64,000 nt of DNA from an uncultured Pelagibacteraceae bacterium. GTDB taxonomy: Bacteria > Pseudomonadota > Alphaproteobacteria > Pelagibacterales > Pelagibacteraceae. Location of the stretch: positions 1 through 64,000 of the forward strand of contig CACLYO010000004.1 in the NCBI GenBank assembly GCA_902611145.1. Direction: 5' to 3'. Below are positions 30,735 through 39,118 of this stretch, piece after piece. The position numbers and the translations under genes were made by a program. Under the pieces are notes generated by a model, which saw nothing but the letters and a program-made list of their open reading frames with translations, ran no database searches and was not told where the DNA came from. How positions within the stretch are numbered: the stretch's first letter is position 1; each line of letters starts with the position of its first letter.

Positions 30735-31949
30735 CTAAATAATATTATTAAGTTTTTGTCTTTTTAAAATTACTCTTAAAGAAGATTTATTAATCATTAT
30801 TTCAGGTGCTTTTGTTCTTAAATTATAATTTGATGATAAGGCCATTCCATATGCACCAACATCATGAATTGCCAAAATATCTTTTTCATTTATTTTTTGA
30901 TATTTTTTTAAAGATAAAAATTTATCGGTACTTTCACATATCGGACCAACAAAATCATGTATTTTATTTATTATTTTATTATTTTTTTTTATTGGGATGA
31001 TTTGATGTGTCGAGCCGTATAAAGCTGGTCTCATTAAATCATTCATTCCAGCATCTAAAATTATAAAGTTTTTCTTTTTATTTTTTTTAATATAGATAAT
31101 CTTTGTAAGAAGTACTGCTGTATTAGCAATAATAGATCTACCAGGCTCAAAAATAATTTTAACATTATTTTTTTCTAGAAATTTTTTAATTATTAAATTG
31201 TATTTTTTATAATTAAGAGATTTGGTTTCATTATTATATTTTATTCCCATTCCACCACCTAAATCTACAAAATCAAACTTATGCTTTGATTTTTTGATTA
31301 TTTTTTCAATCACAGCAATCATTTTTTTATATGGTCGATAATCAGTTATTTGACTGCCAATATGAACGCTTAGACATTTTATGTTTAAATATTTAGAGTT
31401 TTTAAATTTTCTTAAAATTTTTAAAAAAGTTAAGTCTGAAACACCAAATTTATCTTCATCTTTACCAGTAGAAATTTTTTTAAGTGTTTTTGCATCTATA
31501 TTTGGATTAAGCCTTATTCCTATATCAATTTTTTTTTTTTTGTTTTTAGAAATTTTTTCAATTTCATTAATTTCGCTTTCAGATTCAGCATTAATTAGTA
31601 AAATATTTTTTTCAATAGCAAATTTAATTTCATCAAAAGTTTTGCCAACACCAGAAAAAACTATTTTTTTTGGATCTATTCCTGCTTTAAGAGCAATTAA
31701 AAGTTCACCTTTTGAAACTACGTCAGCTCCTATTCCAAATCTTTTTATTTCTTTTAAAATTTGAAGATTAGAATTAGATTTTACAGAAAAGCATATTAAA
31801 GGATTAATTGATTTAAAATTATTTTTAAAACTTTGAATATTATTTTTTAATATATTTAAAGAATAACAATATGATGGAGTTCCAAACTTTCTCGCTATAT
31901 TTTTAGCTTCAATATTTTCTATATATAATTTTTTTTTTTTAAAATTCAT
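30735..31949 (-). CDS. lysA: Diaminopimelate decarboxylase
   Basis: 404 residues, alanine-racemase-like barrel plus beta domain. The PLP lysine lies in CFSVKSNSN, and HIGSQITDYRPY, DLGGGMGIKY, EPGRSIIAN, CESTDKF and GAYGMALSSNYN are all typical. It makes lysine from meso-diaminopimelate. Its start overlaps the stop of the small lipoprotein gene (TAATG), which links it to argH-lptM. Confidence 0.97.
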   Translation of the reverse strand: MNFKKKKLYIENIEAKNIARKFGTPSYCYSLNILKNNIQSFKNNFKSINPLICFSVKSNSNLQILKEIKRFGIGADVVSKGELLIALKAGIDPKKIVFSGVGKTFDEIKFAIEKNILLINAESESEINEIEKISKNKKKKIDIGIRLNPNIDAKTLKKISTGKDEDKFGVSDLTFLKILRKFKNSKYLNIKCLSVHIGSQITDYRPYKKMIAVIEKIIKKSKHKFDFVDLGGGMGIKYNNETKSLNYKKYNLIIKKFLEKNNVKIIFEPGRSIIANTAVLLTKIIYIKKNKKKNFIILDAGMNDLMRPALYGSTHQIIPIKKNNKIINKIHDFVGPICESTDKFLSLKKYQKINEKDILAIHDVGAYGMALSSNYNLRTKAPEIMINKSSLRVILKRQKLNNII

Positions 31950-32068
31950 TACACAGTTTTTACTGAGTTAATAATTTTTGTTGATTCTTTATATTCGGGG
32001 TCACCTTTTTTTCCACATGAAAAAACTATTATAGAACAAAATAAAATAATAATTATTTTTTTAATCAT
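31949..32068 (-). CDS. lptM: Small lipoprotein, LptM/YifL-like
   Basis: A 39-codon ORF between argH and lysA. The product begins with a signal helix (MIKKIIIILFCSIIVFSC) whose lipobox VFSC gives a lipidated cysteine at residue 18, followed by GKKGDPEYKEST. The CGxKGxxxxP pattern is that of the LptM (YifL) lipoproteins that help assemble the LPS translocon LptD/E, and argH-lptM-lysA is a frequent order in proteobacteria. It overlaps argH by 8 bases and lysA by one. Confidence 0.75.
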   Translation of the reverse strand: MIKKIIIILFCSIIVFSCGKKGDPEYKESTKIINSVKTV

Positions 32069-33458
32069 TTAATTCTTTTTTATATTTCTTTATCATTTTC
32101 TTTATATTCTCAAAAGAAGTTCCTCCATAAGATTTTTTTGAATTTACTGCATTTTTTAAGTCAAAAACATTTAAAATATCTTTATCCAGCTTACGATCTA
32201 TAGTTCTAATTTCTTCGAAGTTTAGTTCATCCAATCTTTTATTCTTTTTTTCTGCAAGATTAACTATTTTTGCTGTTACTTGATAAGCTTTTCTAAAAGG
32301 ATAATTCATCTCTTTAACCATATAATCGGCTAAATCAGTTGATGTTATGTATCCACTTTCGGCGAGTTCAAGCATCCTTTTTTTATTTACAACAAAATTT
32401 TTTAGAATTTCTCTTAAAATTTGCAGAGAATATTTTATTTGATCGAATGAATTAAAAACTAACTCTTTATCATCCTGCAAATCTTTAAAATATGAAAGTG
32501 GTAAACCTTTTAATATTGTTAACATTGAGAATAAATTACCAAATGCATTTCCTGTTTTACCTCTTAAAAATTCTAAAGGATCAGGATTTTTTTTTTGTGG
32601 CATTATAGATGAACCAGTTACAATTTTATCATTTAATGTTATAAGTTTAAATGCATCAGAGTTCCAAATTATGAATTCTTCTGAAAATCTTGATATATGA
32701 ATTGAACAAACTGATACAGAATATAAAAAATCTAAAACAAAATCTCTATCTGAAATAGTGTCAATCGAATTATTTGTAGGTTTATTAAATTTCAATTTTT
32801 TTGTGGTGTAATTTCTATCGATATTAAAAGATGTTCCAGATAGAGCAGCAACACCTAAAGGATTTTCCATTAGATTTTCTAAATTATTTTTAAATCTTTT
32901 CTTATCTCTTCCAAACATTTCCATATAAGCTAAAATATAATGAGCAAATGAAATAGGTTGTGCATTTTTTAAATGTGTAAATCCTGGCATTATAGTATTA
33001 ATATTTTTTTCTGCATTTTTTATTATAATTTTCATTGTTAAGTTTAACTCTTTTATAATTTCTTTAGTTGAGTCTCTTAGCCATAATTTAAAATCAGTTA
33101 GCACCTGATCATTTCTAGATCTTGCTGTATGCATATATCCTGCATCTTCACCAATTATTTCAAATAATCTTTTTTCTATACTCATATGAATGTCTTCATT
33201 TTTTTCATTAAAAAAAAATTTTTTTCTTTTTATTTCATTAAATATTTTATTTAGTCCCCAAACAATTTTATTTTTTATAGATAATGATATAATTTTTTGT
33301 TTATAAAGCATTTCAACATGAGCAATTGAACCTCTTAAATCTTCCTTAAAAAGTCTTTTATCTATTCTTAACGAACTACCTACTTTTTGAAAAATATAAG
33401 AAGTATCTTTATTTATTCTAGAGCTCCAAACTGGTTTATTGTTTTTATTTTTACTCAT
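32061..33458 (-). CDS. argH: Argininosuccinate lyase
   Basis: 465 residues of the fumarase/aspartase superfamily, with the signature GSSIMPQKKNPDPLEF. Also visible are HTARSRNDQVLTDFKLWLR and PGFTHLKNAQPISFAHY. It splits argininosuccinate to arginine and fumarate. It heads the argH-lptM-lysA operon and diverges from tlpA with only 23 bases between start codons, so promoters must lie inside the genes or overlap. Confidence 0.97.
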   Translation of the reverse strand: MSKNKNNKPVWSSRINKDTSYIFQKVGSSLRIDKRLFKEDLRGSIAHVEMLYKQKIISLSIKNKIVWGLNKIFNEIKRKKFFFNEKNEDIHMSIEKRLFEIIGEDAGYMHTARSRNDQVLTDFKLWLRDSTKEIIKELNLTMKIIIKNAEKNINTIMPGFTHLKNAQPISFAHYILAYMEMFGRDKKRFKNNLENLMENPLGVAALSGTSFNIDRNYTTKKLKFNKPTNNSIDTISDRDFVLDFLYSVSVCSIHISRFSEEFIIWNSDAFKLITLNDKIVTGSSIMPQKKNPDPLEFLRGKTGNAFGNLFSMLTILKGLPLSYFKDLQDDKELVFNSFDQIKYSLQILREILKNFVVNKKRMLELAESGYITSTDLADYMVKEMNYPFRKAYQVTAKIVNLAEKKNKRLDELNFEEIRTIDRKLDKDILNVFDLKNAVNSKKSYGGTSFENIKKMIKKYKKELND

Positions 33459-33481
33459 GATATGTAAATATACATTTTAAA

Positions 33482-34012
33482 ATGAAATTATTAACCTATA
33501 AATTTTTATTAGTTATTTTTTATTTGTTATCAACAGTTATTTCTTACTCAACCGAGCAACCAAATTTTAAAAATCTAATAGTTTATAATGAAGCTAAAAA
33601 ATTAAAAAATATTGAATTTAAAAACAACTTTAATGAAATAATTAAACTTAATGATTATAGAGGTAAATTAGTCATTTTAAATTTTTGGGCTACTTGGTGT
33701 GCTCCGTGCAAAAAAGAAATGCCACATTTAGATACACTTCAGTCTATTAATAAATTAGAAAATCTTAAAATTTTTCCAATAAATGTTGGAAAAGAAAAAA
33801 TTGAAAAATTAGAAAAATTTTTTTTAGAATTAAAAATTAAAAATCTAGATATATATTTTGATGACTCTGTAAAACTGGCAAATTTGTTTTCTTTAAGAGG
33901 TATACCAACTTCGGTCATAATAAATAAAAATGGTGAAGAGTTTGCAAGAATTATGGGCTCACTAAACTTTACTGATAAAAAATTTGTTGAATGGTTAAAG
34001 AAATATAATTAA
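33482..34012 (+). CDS. TlpA-like periplasmic thiol-disulfide oxidoreductase
   Basis: 176 residues. A signal peptide (about 1-23) is followed by a thioredoxin fold with the redox motif [17 protein letters not shown] and the cis-proline loop [10 protein letters not shown]. TlpA proteins reduce periplasmic disulfides, for example during cytochrome c or oxidase assembly. The argH-divergent place is conserved in alphaproteobacteria. The partner protein is not shown by the context. Confidence 0.9.
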   Translation: MKLLTYKFLLVIFYLLSTVISYSTEQPNFKNLIVYNEAKKLKNIEFKNNFNEIIKLNDYRGKLVILNFWATWCAPCKKEMPHLDTLQSINKLENLKIFPINVGKEKIEKLEKFFLELKIKNLDIYFDDSVKLANLFSLRGIPTSVIINKNGEEFARIMGSLNFTDKKFVEWLKKYN

Positions 34013-34041
34013 TTTTTTTAATATAAAATAATTAAAATATT

Positions 34042-34701
34042 ATGAAATTCTCTTTGAATACTAAAATTATAGAACCAGATAATAATGAGAATATAGATTA
34101 TGCAATAATTTTACTTCATGGATACGGTGGAGATGGTCAAGATATTAGTATGCTTACATTAGGCTGGAAAAGATTTTTAAAAAATACAGTTTTTTTATGT
34201 CCTGACGCTAGAGAGTCTTGCGCTGTAAATCCTGCAGGATATCAGTGGTTTGATTTAAGCAATGATGACCCAAAATATATTCTTGAAGAGTCTAAAAAAG
34301 CAGAAATAATTTTATTAAAATTTTTAGAAGAGGTAAAAAAGAAATACAATTTAAAAAATTCTAAAATTGTTTTATCAGGTTTTAGTCAAGGCTGTATGAT
34401 GTCTATTAATTTAGGTTTAATAAGTTCTGAAAATTATAATTGTATAATTGGTTTTTCTGGAAAAATTATTGATAAAATAGATTTAGAAAAGAGAAAAATT
34501 TCTAGTACTAAAATGTTACTCATTCACGGCGAATTAGATGAAATAGTATCACCATCTAGCTTATTAGAAGCAAAAGATTTTTTGATTAGAAATAATGTAG
34601 AAATAGAAACAAGTATGATAAAAAACTGTGGGCATCATATTTCGGTAGATGCCTCAAGTCTTGCATTAAATTATATAAAAAATAATTTATTTTTACAGTG
34701 A
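34042..34701 (+). CDS. Phospholipase/carboxylesterase family hydrolase (YpfH-like)
   Basis: 219 residues, alpha/beta hydrolase. The oxyanion region ILLHGYGGDGQD, nucleophile serine in LSGFSQGCMMS, acid in IHGELDEIVSP and histidine in NCGHHIS form a complete triad. The family includes carboxylesterases and lysophospholipases acting on small acyl esters. No signal peptide, so cytoplasmic. Substrate not predictable from sequence. Confidence 0.88.
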   Translation: MKFSLNTKIIEPDNNENIDYAIILLHGYGGDGQDISMLTLGWKRFLKNTVFLCPDARESCAVNPAGYQWFDLSNDDPKYILEESKKAEIILLKFLEEVKKKYNLKNSKIVLSGFSQGCMMSINLGLISSENYNCIIGFSGKIIDKIDLEKRKISSTKMLLIHGELDEIVSPSSLLEAKDFLIRNNVEIETSMIKNCGHHISVDASSLALNYIKNNLFLQ

Positions 34702-34768
34702 AATTTTAATTTAATTTTTTTTGAAATTATTGATTAATAAAATTTTTTAAGTTAATCTATTATTTATT

Positions 34769-35335
34769 ATGAGTATGATTGATCAAAATACTTCTTTAGA
34801 AAAGTGTCCTGCATTGGTTTTAAACGCAGATTACAGACCTTTAAGTTATTATCCCTTGTCATTATGGAGTTGGCAAGACTCAATAAAATCAGTTTATTTA
34901 GATAGAGTTTCAATTGTAAATTACTATGATAAAATTATTCACAGTCCATCTTTTAGCATGAAACTACCAAGTGTTATTGCGTTAAAAAGTTTTATAAAAC
35001 CTTTATCAAATCCAAACTTTACAAGGTTTAATGTATTTTTAAGAGATAAGTTTAGTTGTCAGTATTGTGGAAGTAACAAAGAATTAACATTTGATCATTT
35101 ACTTCCAAGATCTAAGGGTGGAAAAACTGATTGGGATAATGTTGTAACTGCATGTTCAAGTTGTAATGTTAAAAAAGGTGGAAGGTTATTACAAAAATCT
35201 GGCATGATCTTAAACCAAAAACCTTATCAACCTACAACAGAGGATCTTCATAAAAATGGAAAAAACTTTCCACCAAATTTCTTGCATAAAAGTTGGATTG
35301 ATTATTTATACTGGGATGTAGAGTTAGAACCTTAA
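34769..35335 (+). CDS. HNH endonuclease family protein
   Basis: 188 residues. The C-terminal HNH domain has two zinc CxxC pairs (CQYCG, CSSCN) around DHLLPRSKGGKTDWDNV, where His and Asn match the catalytic motif. The N-terminal half (CPALVLNADYRPLSYYPLSLW) is conserved in a housekeeping group widespread in alphaproteobacteria and cyanobacteria, so it is not evidence of a mobile element. The role is probably in DNA repair or processing but is unproven. The start may be the ATG two codons later. Confidence 0.85.
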   Translation: MSMIDQNTSLEKCPALVLNADYRPLSYYPLSLWSWQDSIKSVYLDRVSIVNYYDKIIHSPSFSMKLPSVIALKSFIKPLSNPNFTRFNVFLRDKFSCQYCGSNKELTFDHLLPRSKGGKTDWDNVVTACSSCNVKKGGRLLQKSGMILNQKPYQPTTEDLHKNGKNFPPNFLHKSWIDYLYWDVELEP

Positions 35336-35869
35336 TTAAACTTTTTCAGATATATTTATTGCTATTTTAGATCCAGTTTTAATTATCTTATCTAATAAAG
35401 AATATAGCCCTTTTTTTGTAGCACCTTCGTTGTAAGCAATGTTTTTATGATGTAGTTCGTCCTCTCTAAATTTAATTATTTTATTTTTAAGCTCCTTTTC
35501 ATCCGATTCAATTTGTTGGATTTGATTTTGATAATGTTTATCTATTACCTCTTCAACAGAAGCAGTACAAAGCATTGCAGCTTTTTTTCCTAATATAGTT
35601 GAACCAAAACCGAGACTCACACCAAGTAAATCCCATAATGGTAAAAATTTTGTGGGGTTAATATTTCTTTTTTTAATTTCATTTTCGAAATAATTGGCAT
35701 GCTCTTTTTCATGTTCCATCATTTCTTCTATTTTTTTTTTTAATTCATCATTTTTTATAAAAGTATTTAGAGCTAATAATTGGCCTTCATAAATTTTTAT
35801 AGCTCCCCTTTCGCCAGCATGATCAACTCTTATGAATTCCTCAATTTTATTTTTATTACTTTTTTTCAT
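35336..35869 (-). CDS. coq7: COQ7-type demethoxyubiquinone hydroxylase
   Basis: 177 residues, ferritin-like di-iron carboxylate protein. Ligands are seen in DHAGERGAIKIYEG, MEHEKEHANYF, SVEEVIDKHY and REDELHHKN, the paired E...ExxH pattern of COQ7. It hydroxylates demethoxyubiquinol at C6, the mitochondrial-like alternative to flavin UbiF. It works in the same pathway as ubiE and ubiB. The 5' end overlaps dsbB by 14 bases. Confidence 0.95.
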   Translation of the reverse strand: MKKSNKNKIEEFIRVDHAGERGAIKIYEGQLLALNTFIKNDELKKKIEEMMEHEKEHANYFENEIKKRNINPTKFLPLWDLLGVSLGFGSTILGKKAAMLCTASVEEVIDKHYQNQIQQIESDEKELKNKIIKFREDELHHKNIAYNEGATKKGLYSLLDKIIKTGSKIAINISEKV

Positions 35870-36338
35870 AATTTATAAATATTCTAAAAGTTATAATTGA
35901 AAAAAATAAAGAAATAAGAGTATTTATTGTAGCAAGTGAAAAACCAAAAAATCTAAAATCAACATCTTTACAACTTATTCTAGCATTATTTAGTTCTTTT
36001 AATAAATCTTCTTTAGATAAATTATTAGTATTTTGTTTTATATCACAAACAGCCGATTCTTTTATAAAACCTTGTTCTATTCCAAAGTGATAAAATGATA
36101 ATAAAGTTGCTAATAAAAAAATTATACTCAACAAGAGAAAAACATTTTTTTCTAAATTTTTGAAAATTAAAACTAATACAATTAAAATTATTGCCAAAAT
36201 ATAAGGTATTCTCTCAAATAAACATAAATTACAAGGTTTATGACCTAAAATATATTCAATAAAAAAAGCACCTATTAAAGCAAAAATACTAGAAAATAAA
36301 ATAATATTAATTTCAATTTTTTTTTTCAATTGAGACAT
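35856..36338 (-). CDS. dsbB: DsbB disulfide bond formation protein
   Basis: 160 residues, four membrane helices. The first redox pair is CNLC in KPCNLCLFERIPY, and the second pair lies in the periplasmic loop (VCDIKQ and RISCKD). DsbB passes electrons from DsbA to ubiquinone. It lies between a DedA-type gene and coq7, with overlaps suggesting one unit. The distances between the cysteines are normal. Confidence 0.9.
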   Translation of the reverse strand: MSQLKKKIEINIILFSSIFALIGAFFIEYILGHKPCNLCLFERIPYILAIILIVLVLIFKNLEKNVFLLLSIIFLLATLLSFYHFGIEQGFIKESAVCDIKQNTNNLSKEDLLKELNNARISCKDVDFRFFGFSLATINTLISLFFSIITFRIFINYEKK

Positions 36339-36339
36339 T

Positions 36340-36936
36340 TTATTTTAAAATTAAATAAATTATTAAAAAAATAATTACTATTGTAATACCTAAAGCTGAT
36401 GACCATAGAGTACCTTTTTTTTTCATAAAATTGGCAAAAGTTTCTCCAAATTTAGCAGATAAAAAAGATACTATAAAAAATCTTAAACCACGCGCTATTA
36501 GAGAAGTAATTAAAAAAATAAATATATTAAAATTTATTAAACCACTTGTAATAGTGAAAACTTTAAAAGGCAAAGGAGTAAATCCTGCCAAAAAAAGGAT
36601 TCCCAACCAAGTATACATGCCACTTCCTTGGGATAAACTTACTTTTAGTTTTATTACTTTTTCTTCATAACCATAAAATTCAACAAGATTCATTCCTAAG
36701 TCTGCTAATGCAAAACCAATAAAATATCCAAACAATCCACCTAGAACAGAAAATATAGTGGCATAAAGAAATATTTTTAGATAACTTTTACTTTTAGCTA
36801 TTGCCATCGGTATAATCATCACATCTGGAGGTATTGGGAAAAAAGAACTTTCTATGAATGAAACTATAGATAGATACAAGTTAGCGCTCTTGTGAGAAGC
36901 AAGTTTTAAACATTTATCATACAATTTACTGAACAT
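36340..36936 (-). CDS. DedA/YqaA family membrane protein
   Basis: 198 residues, about five hydrophobic segments, with SNARE-associated (VTT) domain features such as FPIPPDVMIIPMAIA, GGLFGYFIGFAL and FLAGFTPLPFKVFTITSG. These proteins are thought to be lipid flippases or transporters, including undecaprenyl phosphate carriers. YqaA-type DedA proteins beside dsbB occur in alphaproteobacteria. The function is inferred from family only. Confidence 0.85.
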   Translation of the reverse strand: MFSKLYDKCLKLASHKSANLYLSIVSFIESSFFPIPPDVMIIPMAIAKSKSYLKIFLYATIFSVLGGLFGYFIGFALADLGMNLVEFYGYEEKVIKLKVSLSQGSGMYTWLGILFLAGFTPLPFKVFTITSGLINFNIFIFLITSLIARGLRFFIVSFLSAKFGETFANFMKKKGTLWSSALGITIVIIFLIIYLILK

Positions 36937-37004
36937 TTTTTGGTTTTAATACAATTTAAGTTTTTATACTATTTAATATTATAATAAAAATTTATGCAAA
37001 CAAA

Positions 37005-37089
37005 GGGCGAATGGCGGAACTGGTAGACGCGCACGACTCAAAATCGTGTTTCGCAAGAAGTGAGAGTTCGATTCTCTCTTCGCCCACCA
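37005..37089 (+). tRNA. tRNA-Leu (anticodon CAA)
   Basis: Acceptor stem GGGCGAA pairs with TTCGCCC. The anticodon arm CACGA-CTCAAAA-TCGTG gives CAA. There is a long class II variable arm (about 37056-37069), a T arm, and an encoded ACCA 3' end. The total is 85 bases with CCA. It reads UUG leucine codons. The acyl-CoA synthetase ATG is only 7 bases further on, so 3' processing must precede or compete with translation. Confidence 0.95.
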
Positions 37090-37096
37090 AAAGATT

Positions 37097-38803
37097 ATGA
37101 ATTTAAGTAATATAAATAATTTAGTTGAACTATTTTTTAAGCAGTATGAAAAACAAAAAGGTAAAAAAAAAGTATTATTATCATCCTTGAAAGATAAAAA
37201 TATAAATTTTACTTGGGAAAACACTTATCAAGCTATCAATATTTTATCTGAAGAAATAAAAAAAAATGTAACTAAAGGTGATAGATGCTTATTGGTTTCA
37301 GAAAATAGGCCAGAATGGTTTATTTCTGATCTATCTATTATGTTATCAGGATCAATAACTGTTCCAGCATACACTACTTATGCAGAGAGAGATTATGAAT
37401 ATATTATCAATGATTGCTATCCATCAGTTGTTTTCGTATCAAACGATGAACAATTTAAAAAATTAAAAAATATAATCAAAAATAAAAACTTTATAAAAAA
37501 AATCTTTTCTTTTGAAAAACTATCAGATATTGAGGAAGACAATTATATAAATGTAAATAATTTGTTTTCTAAATCAACTGACGAAAATAATAATTCTAAA
37601 ATTGAAATAACTCGAAAAGATCCTGCTTGTATAATTTATACATCTGGAACACAAGGTAATCCAAAAGGAGTTATTTTAAGTCACGGTGGAATTTTGAATA
37701 ATTGTGAGGGAGCCATTGAAATTTTAAAACCATTGATAAAAAAAGATCAAACTAGATTTTTGACTTGGCTACCTTTATCTCATTCATATGAACACACAGT
37801 TCAATTTGTACAAATTACTGTCGCAGCTAGAGTATTTTATGCAGAGAGTATTGAGAAGTTAATAAAAAATATGAATGACTGTAGTCCAGAAATTATGACA
37901 GCTGTTCCAAGATTTTATCAAAATCTTTATCAAAAAATAAATGCAAGTTTTAATAAAACAACAGGAGTCAAAAAAGTATTGATTCAAAAAATGCTAAATC
38001 TTGGACTTAAAAAAATTAAAAAAGAGTCATTAAATTTCATTGAAAAAATCCAAGATGAAATTTTGGATAAAATTATAAGGAAAAAAATAAAGGCTCAATT
38101 TGGTGGATCTTTAAAAACCTTCGTTTCAGGAGGGGGAGCTCTTGATAAGGAAGTAGGTTTTTTCTTAAATGCAATAGGTTTACCTACCCTACAGGGTTAT
38201 GGGCTTACAGAAACGTCCCCGGTAGTGAGCTGTAATCCAATAAATGATATTAGAGTAGAAACCGTTGGACCTCCATTTAAGGGAAATGAGGTAAAAATTG
38301 CAGAGGATGGAGAGATCTTAGTTAAAGGTGAAAATGTTATGCTTGGATATTGGAATAATAAAGAGGAAACAGACAAAGTATTAAAAAATGGTTGGCTTCA
38401 TACAGGAGATATAGGAGTCTTTGAAAATAATTACTTAAAAATAACTGATAGAAAGAAAGATATTTTGATTACACCAGGAGGAGATAATATTTCACCATTA
38501 AAAATTGAAAATGAATTAATTAATTCTGAAATAATTGATCAAGCAATTGTTTATGGAGATAATAAACCTTATCTTGTTGTGTTGTTAGTTCTTAATGATG
38601 AAAAAAAATCTTCATCAGAAGAAGAAATTAAAAAAGAAATTGCAAAAGTTAACAAAAAATTATCTAAAATAGAAAATATTAAAAAGTTTTTTACAATTAA
38701 TGAAAAATTTTCAATTGAAAATGGAATGTTAACACCAACATTAAAGTTAAAAAGATTTAAAATTATACAAAAATACAAAAATTCTTTTGAAAAACTTTAT
38801 TAA
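37097..38803 (+). CDS. Long-chain acyl-CoA synthetase (AMP-forming)
   Basis: 568 residues of the ANL superfamily. Phosphate loop IIYTSGTQGNPKGVILSHGG, A5 QGYGLTETSPVVSCNP, and A8 HTGDIGVFENNYLKITDRKKD are present, with the terminal lysine in LTPTLKLKRFKI. It activates fatty acids to acyl-CoA at the membrane. Chain-length preference cannot be read off. It starts 7 bases after tRNA-Leu, sharing its transcript. Confidence 0.92.
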   Translation: MNLSNINNLVELFFKQYEKQKGKKKVLLSSLKDKNINFTWENTYQAINILSEEIKKNVTKGDRCLLVSENRPEWFISDLSIMLSGSITVPAYTTYAERDYEYIINDCYPSVVFVSNDEQFKKLKNIIKNKNFIKKIFSFEKLSDIEEDNYINVNNLFSKSTDENNNSKIEITRKDPACIIYTSGTQGNPKGVILSHGGILNNCEGAIEILKPLIKKDQTRFLTWLPLSHSYEHTVQFVQITVAARVFYAESIEKLIKNMNDCSPEIMTAVPRFYQNLYQKINASFNKTTGVKKVLIQKMLNLGLKKIKKESLNFIEKIQDEILDKIIRKKIKAQFGGSLKTFVSGGGALDKEVGFFLNAIGLPTLQGYGLTETSPVVSCNPINDIRVETVGPPFKGNEVKIAEDGEILVKGENVMLGYWNNKEETDKVLKNGWLHTGDIGVFENNYLKITDRKKDILITPGGDNISPLKIENELINSEIIDQAIVYGDNKPYLVVLLVLNDEKKSSSEEEIKKEIAKVNKKLSKIENIKKFFTINEKFSIENGMLTPTLKLKRFKIIQKYKNSFEKLY

Positions 38804-38914
38804 ATTAATTTAATTAAATATTGTTTATTAATCGCTATTTATCTAACTTTTTTAAGTATTTTAAAAAAAATAAAAAAAATATTTTTTTTTAAAAATTTGT
38901 AATTAATTAAATGT

Positions 38915-38943
38915 TTGACATAAGTTAATAAAAAAAATAAAAA
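38915..38943 (+). promoter_or_regulatory. Promoter for the polybasic mini-gene
   Basis: A perfect -35 TTGACA (38915-38920), 17 bases, then TAAAAA (38938-38943). The expected transcript start, near 38950, is just before the palindrome at 38955. This is the best -35 element I noticed in the window. Confidence 0.5.
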
Positions 38944-38954
38944 TAACACTAATA

Positions 38955-38972
38955 ACGAATCAATTGATTCGT
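38955..38972. repeat. 18-base perfect palindrome in the leader of the mini-gene
   Basis: ACGAATCAATTGATTCGT reads the same on both strands. It lies between the predicted transcript start and the ribosome site, so it could be an operator for a dimeric regulator or a mature-end RNA hairpin. Confidence 0.65.
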
Positions 38973-38994
38973 AAAATAAAACAGGGAGCTAAAG

Positions 38995-39066
38995 ATGGCT
39001 AAAAGAAGAAAAAAAGCTAAGAAAAAAGCTAAGAAAAAAGCTAAGAAAAGAAGAAGAAGAAGATAG
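38995..39066 (+). CDS. 23-residue polybasic peptide (MAKRRKKAKKK...)
   Basis: A complete, independent small gene: AGGGAG six bases before the ATG, 23 codons, TAG stop, then a strong terminator. The peptide is made only of Lys, Arg and Ala after Met, with three KKAK-type repeats encoded by the 12-base unit GCTAAGAAAAAA, and an R5 tail. Composition resembles the tails of histone H1-like proteins or the shortest r-proteins, so nucleic-acid binding is the natural guess. No known family recognised. Independent signals on both sides make it a real gene rather than a chance ORF. Confidence 0.75.
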   Translation: MAKRRKKAKKKAKKKAKKRRRRR

Positions 39067-39077
39067 TTTCTTTTTTA

Positions 39078-39118
39078 AAAACGCTTCTCATAACTTTTGT
39101 GTGAGAAGCGTTTTTTTT
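39078..39118. terminator. Bidirectional intrinsic terminator
   Basis: Stem AAAACGCTTCTCA (39078-39090) pairs with TGAGAAGCGTTTT (39102-39114) across an 11-base loop and continues into T residues. The complement strand also ends in T, so it can stop both the mini-gene (plus) and the carD operon (minus), whose stop codon is at 39118-39120. Confidence 0.88.

Noticed and set aside
34769-35335. HNH gene as part of a mobile element or restriction system
   Set aside because: No inverted repeats, integrase, methylase or composition change; this HNH group is a chromosomal gene in many alphaproteobacteria.
36979-37224. Minus-strand ORF across the tRNA-Leu
   Set aside because: It is antisense to tRNA-Leu and the acyl-CoA synthetase and shows no protein family.
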